A stretch of DNA of 64,000 nt from Flaviramulus sp. BrNp1-15. Lineage in GTDB: Bacteria > Bacteroidota > Bacteroidia > Flavobacteriales > Flavobacteriaceae. Location of the stretch: contig NZ_CP092099.1 in assembly GCF_022259695.1 (NCBI RefSeq), positions 666,471 through 730,470 on the forward strand, read 5' to 3'. Below the pieces are notes generated by a model. That model saw only the letters and a list, made by a program, of their open reading frames with translations. It made no database searches and was not told the DNA's origin. The position numbers and the translations under genes were made by a program. This document shows, in pieces, positions 63,955 through 64,000 of this stretch (its first letter is position 1; each line of letters begins with the position of its first letter).

Positions 63955-64000
63955 AAATAGTGTCTTTTTAAATTAATAATTCGTTTTGATGCTTTTATTT

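Noticed and set aside
1-64000. CRISPR arrays, tRNA genes, rRNA genes, IS elements or prophage
   Set aside because: No regularly spaced direct repeats, no tRNA-like cloverleaf with TTCGA arm in gaps, no transposase or integrase motifs seen in any frame.

Overview
The window looks like part of a chromosome from a marine-type Flavobacteriaceae bacterium (Bacteroidota). This is an inference. The evidence is the low GC content, Bacteroidota promoter boxes (TAnnTTTG, once with a full TTTG-N20 partner), many TonB-dependent receptors and SPII lipoproteins, a type IX secretion (T9SS) sorting domain, a one-piece cytochrome b succinate dehydrogenase, a CzcA-TolC fusion, MbnP/MbnH proteins, DUF2480, DUF3078 and DUF5689, and no Shine-Dalgarno-rich starts. 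I saw no phage, IS element, CRISPR array, rRNA or tRNA.

Layout. 1-2467: an M23 peptidase (cut at the window edge) and pgi. 2640-16131: two parallel modules, each with a TonB receptor, a non-SusD lipoprotein and a nuclease-fold enzyme. Module 1 has a repeat lipoprotein, a secreted endonuclease I, a cytochrome b-like membrane protein and a secreted DNase I-fold enzyme. Module 2 has a DUF5689 lipoprotein, a small membrane protein and a second DNase I-fold enzyme without a signal peptide. Together they look like an uptake system for extracellular nucleic acid or organic phosphate. 16207-17433: hflX. 17491-27272: a long leftward suf operon (sufA-sufB-lipoprotein-sufC-sufD-sufS, then an M43 protease, lipoprotein, sufE, DUF59, DUF2480, DUF3078). 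27379-31829: a leftward operon of an LVIVD protein, a propeller lipoprotein, MbnP and MbnH, probably linked to copper. 31913-39112: thiL, two tandem zinc-ribbon micro-proteins, a hydrolase, brnQ, an ACT-domain protein divergent from lysC, and a Xaa-Pro aminopeptidase.

39222-46166: a T9SS-exported metalloprotease, a small glycine-rich protein, sdhCAB with a consensus promoter, and an M28 peptidase. 46186-52098: a heavy-metal efflux operon (His-rich protein, CzcA fused to a TolC-like protein, CzcB). 52159-55581: a very large outer-membrane protein of unknown function. 55916-57772: a three-gene cassette with a lipoprotein precursor whose C-terminus has the eight-cysteine pattern of the myxobacterial bacteriocin fulvocin C, a membrane-anchored TlpA-like thioredoxin and a DUF1573 lipoprotein. 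It is my best candidate for a little-described system. 57835-63954: xth, an OmpA lipoprotein, an aldo/keto reductase, a metalloprotease lipoprotein, RNase G and a 30-residue highly basic ribosomal-type protein.

Two stretches deserve most attention: the fulvocin-like cassette with its redox partners, and the twin TonB/nuclease modules. Smaller curiosities are core promoters four bases from start codons, inverted repeats over the promoters of both TonB receptors, several REP-like hairpins between genes, and a leader hairpin before RNase G. Nothing was searched against a database; family names rest on motifs recognised by eye.
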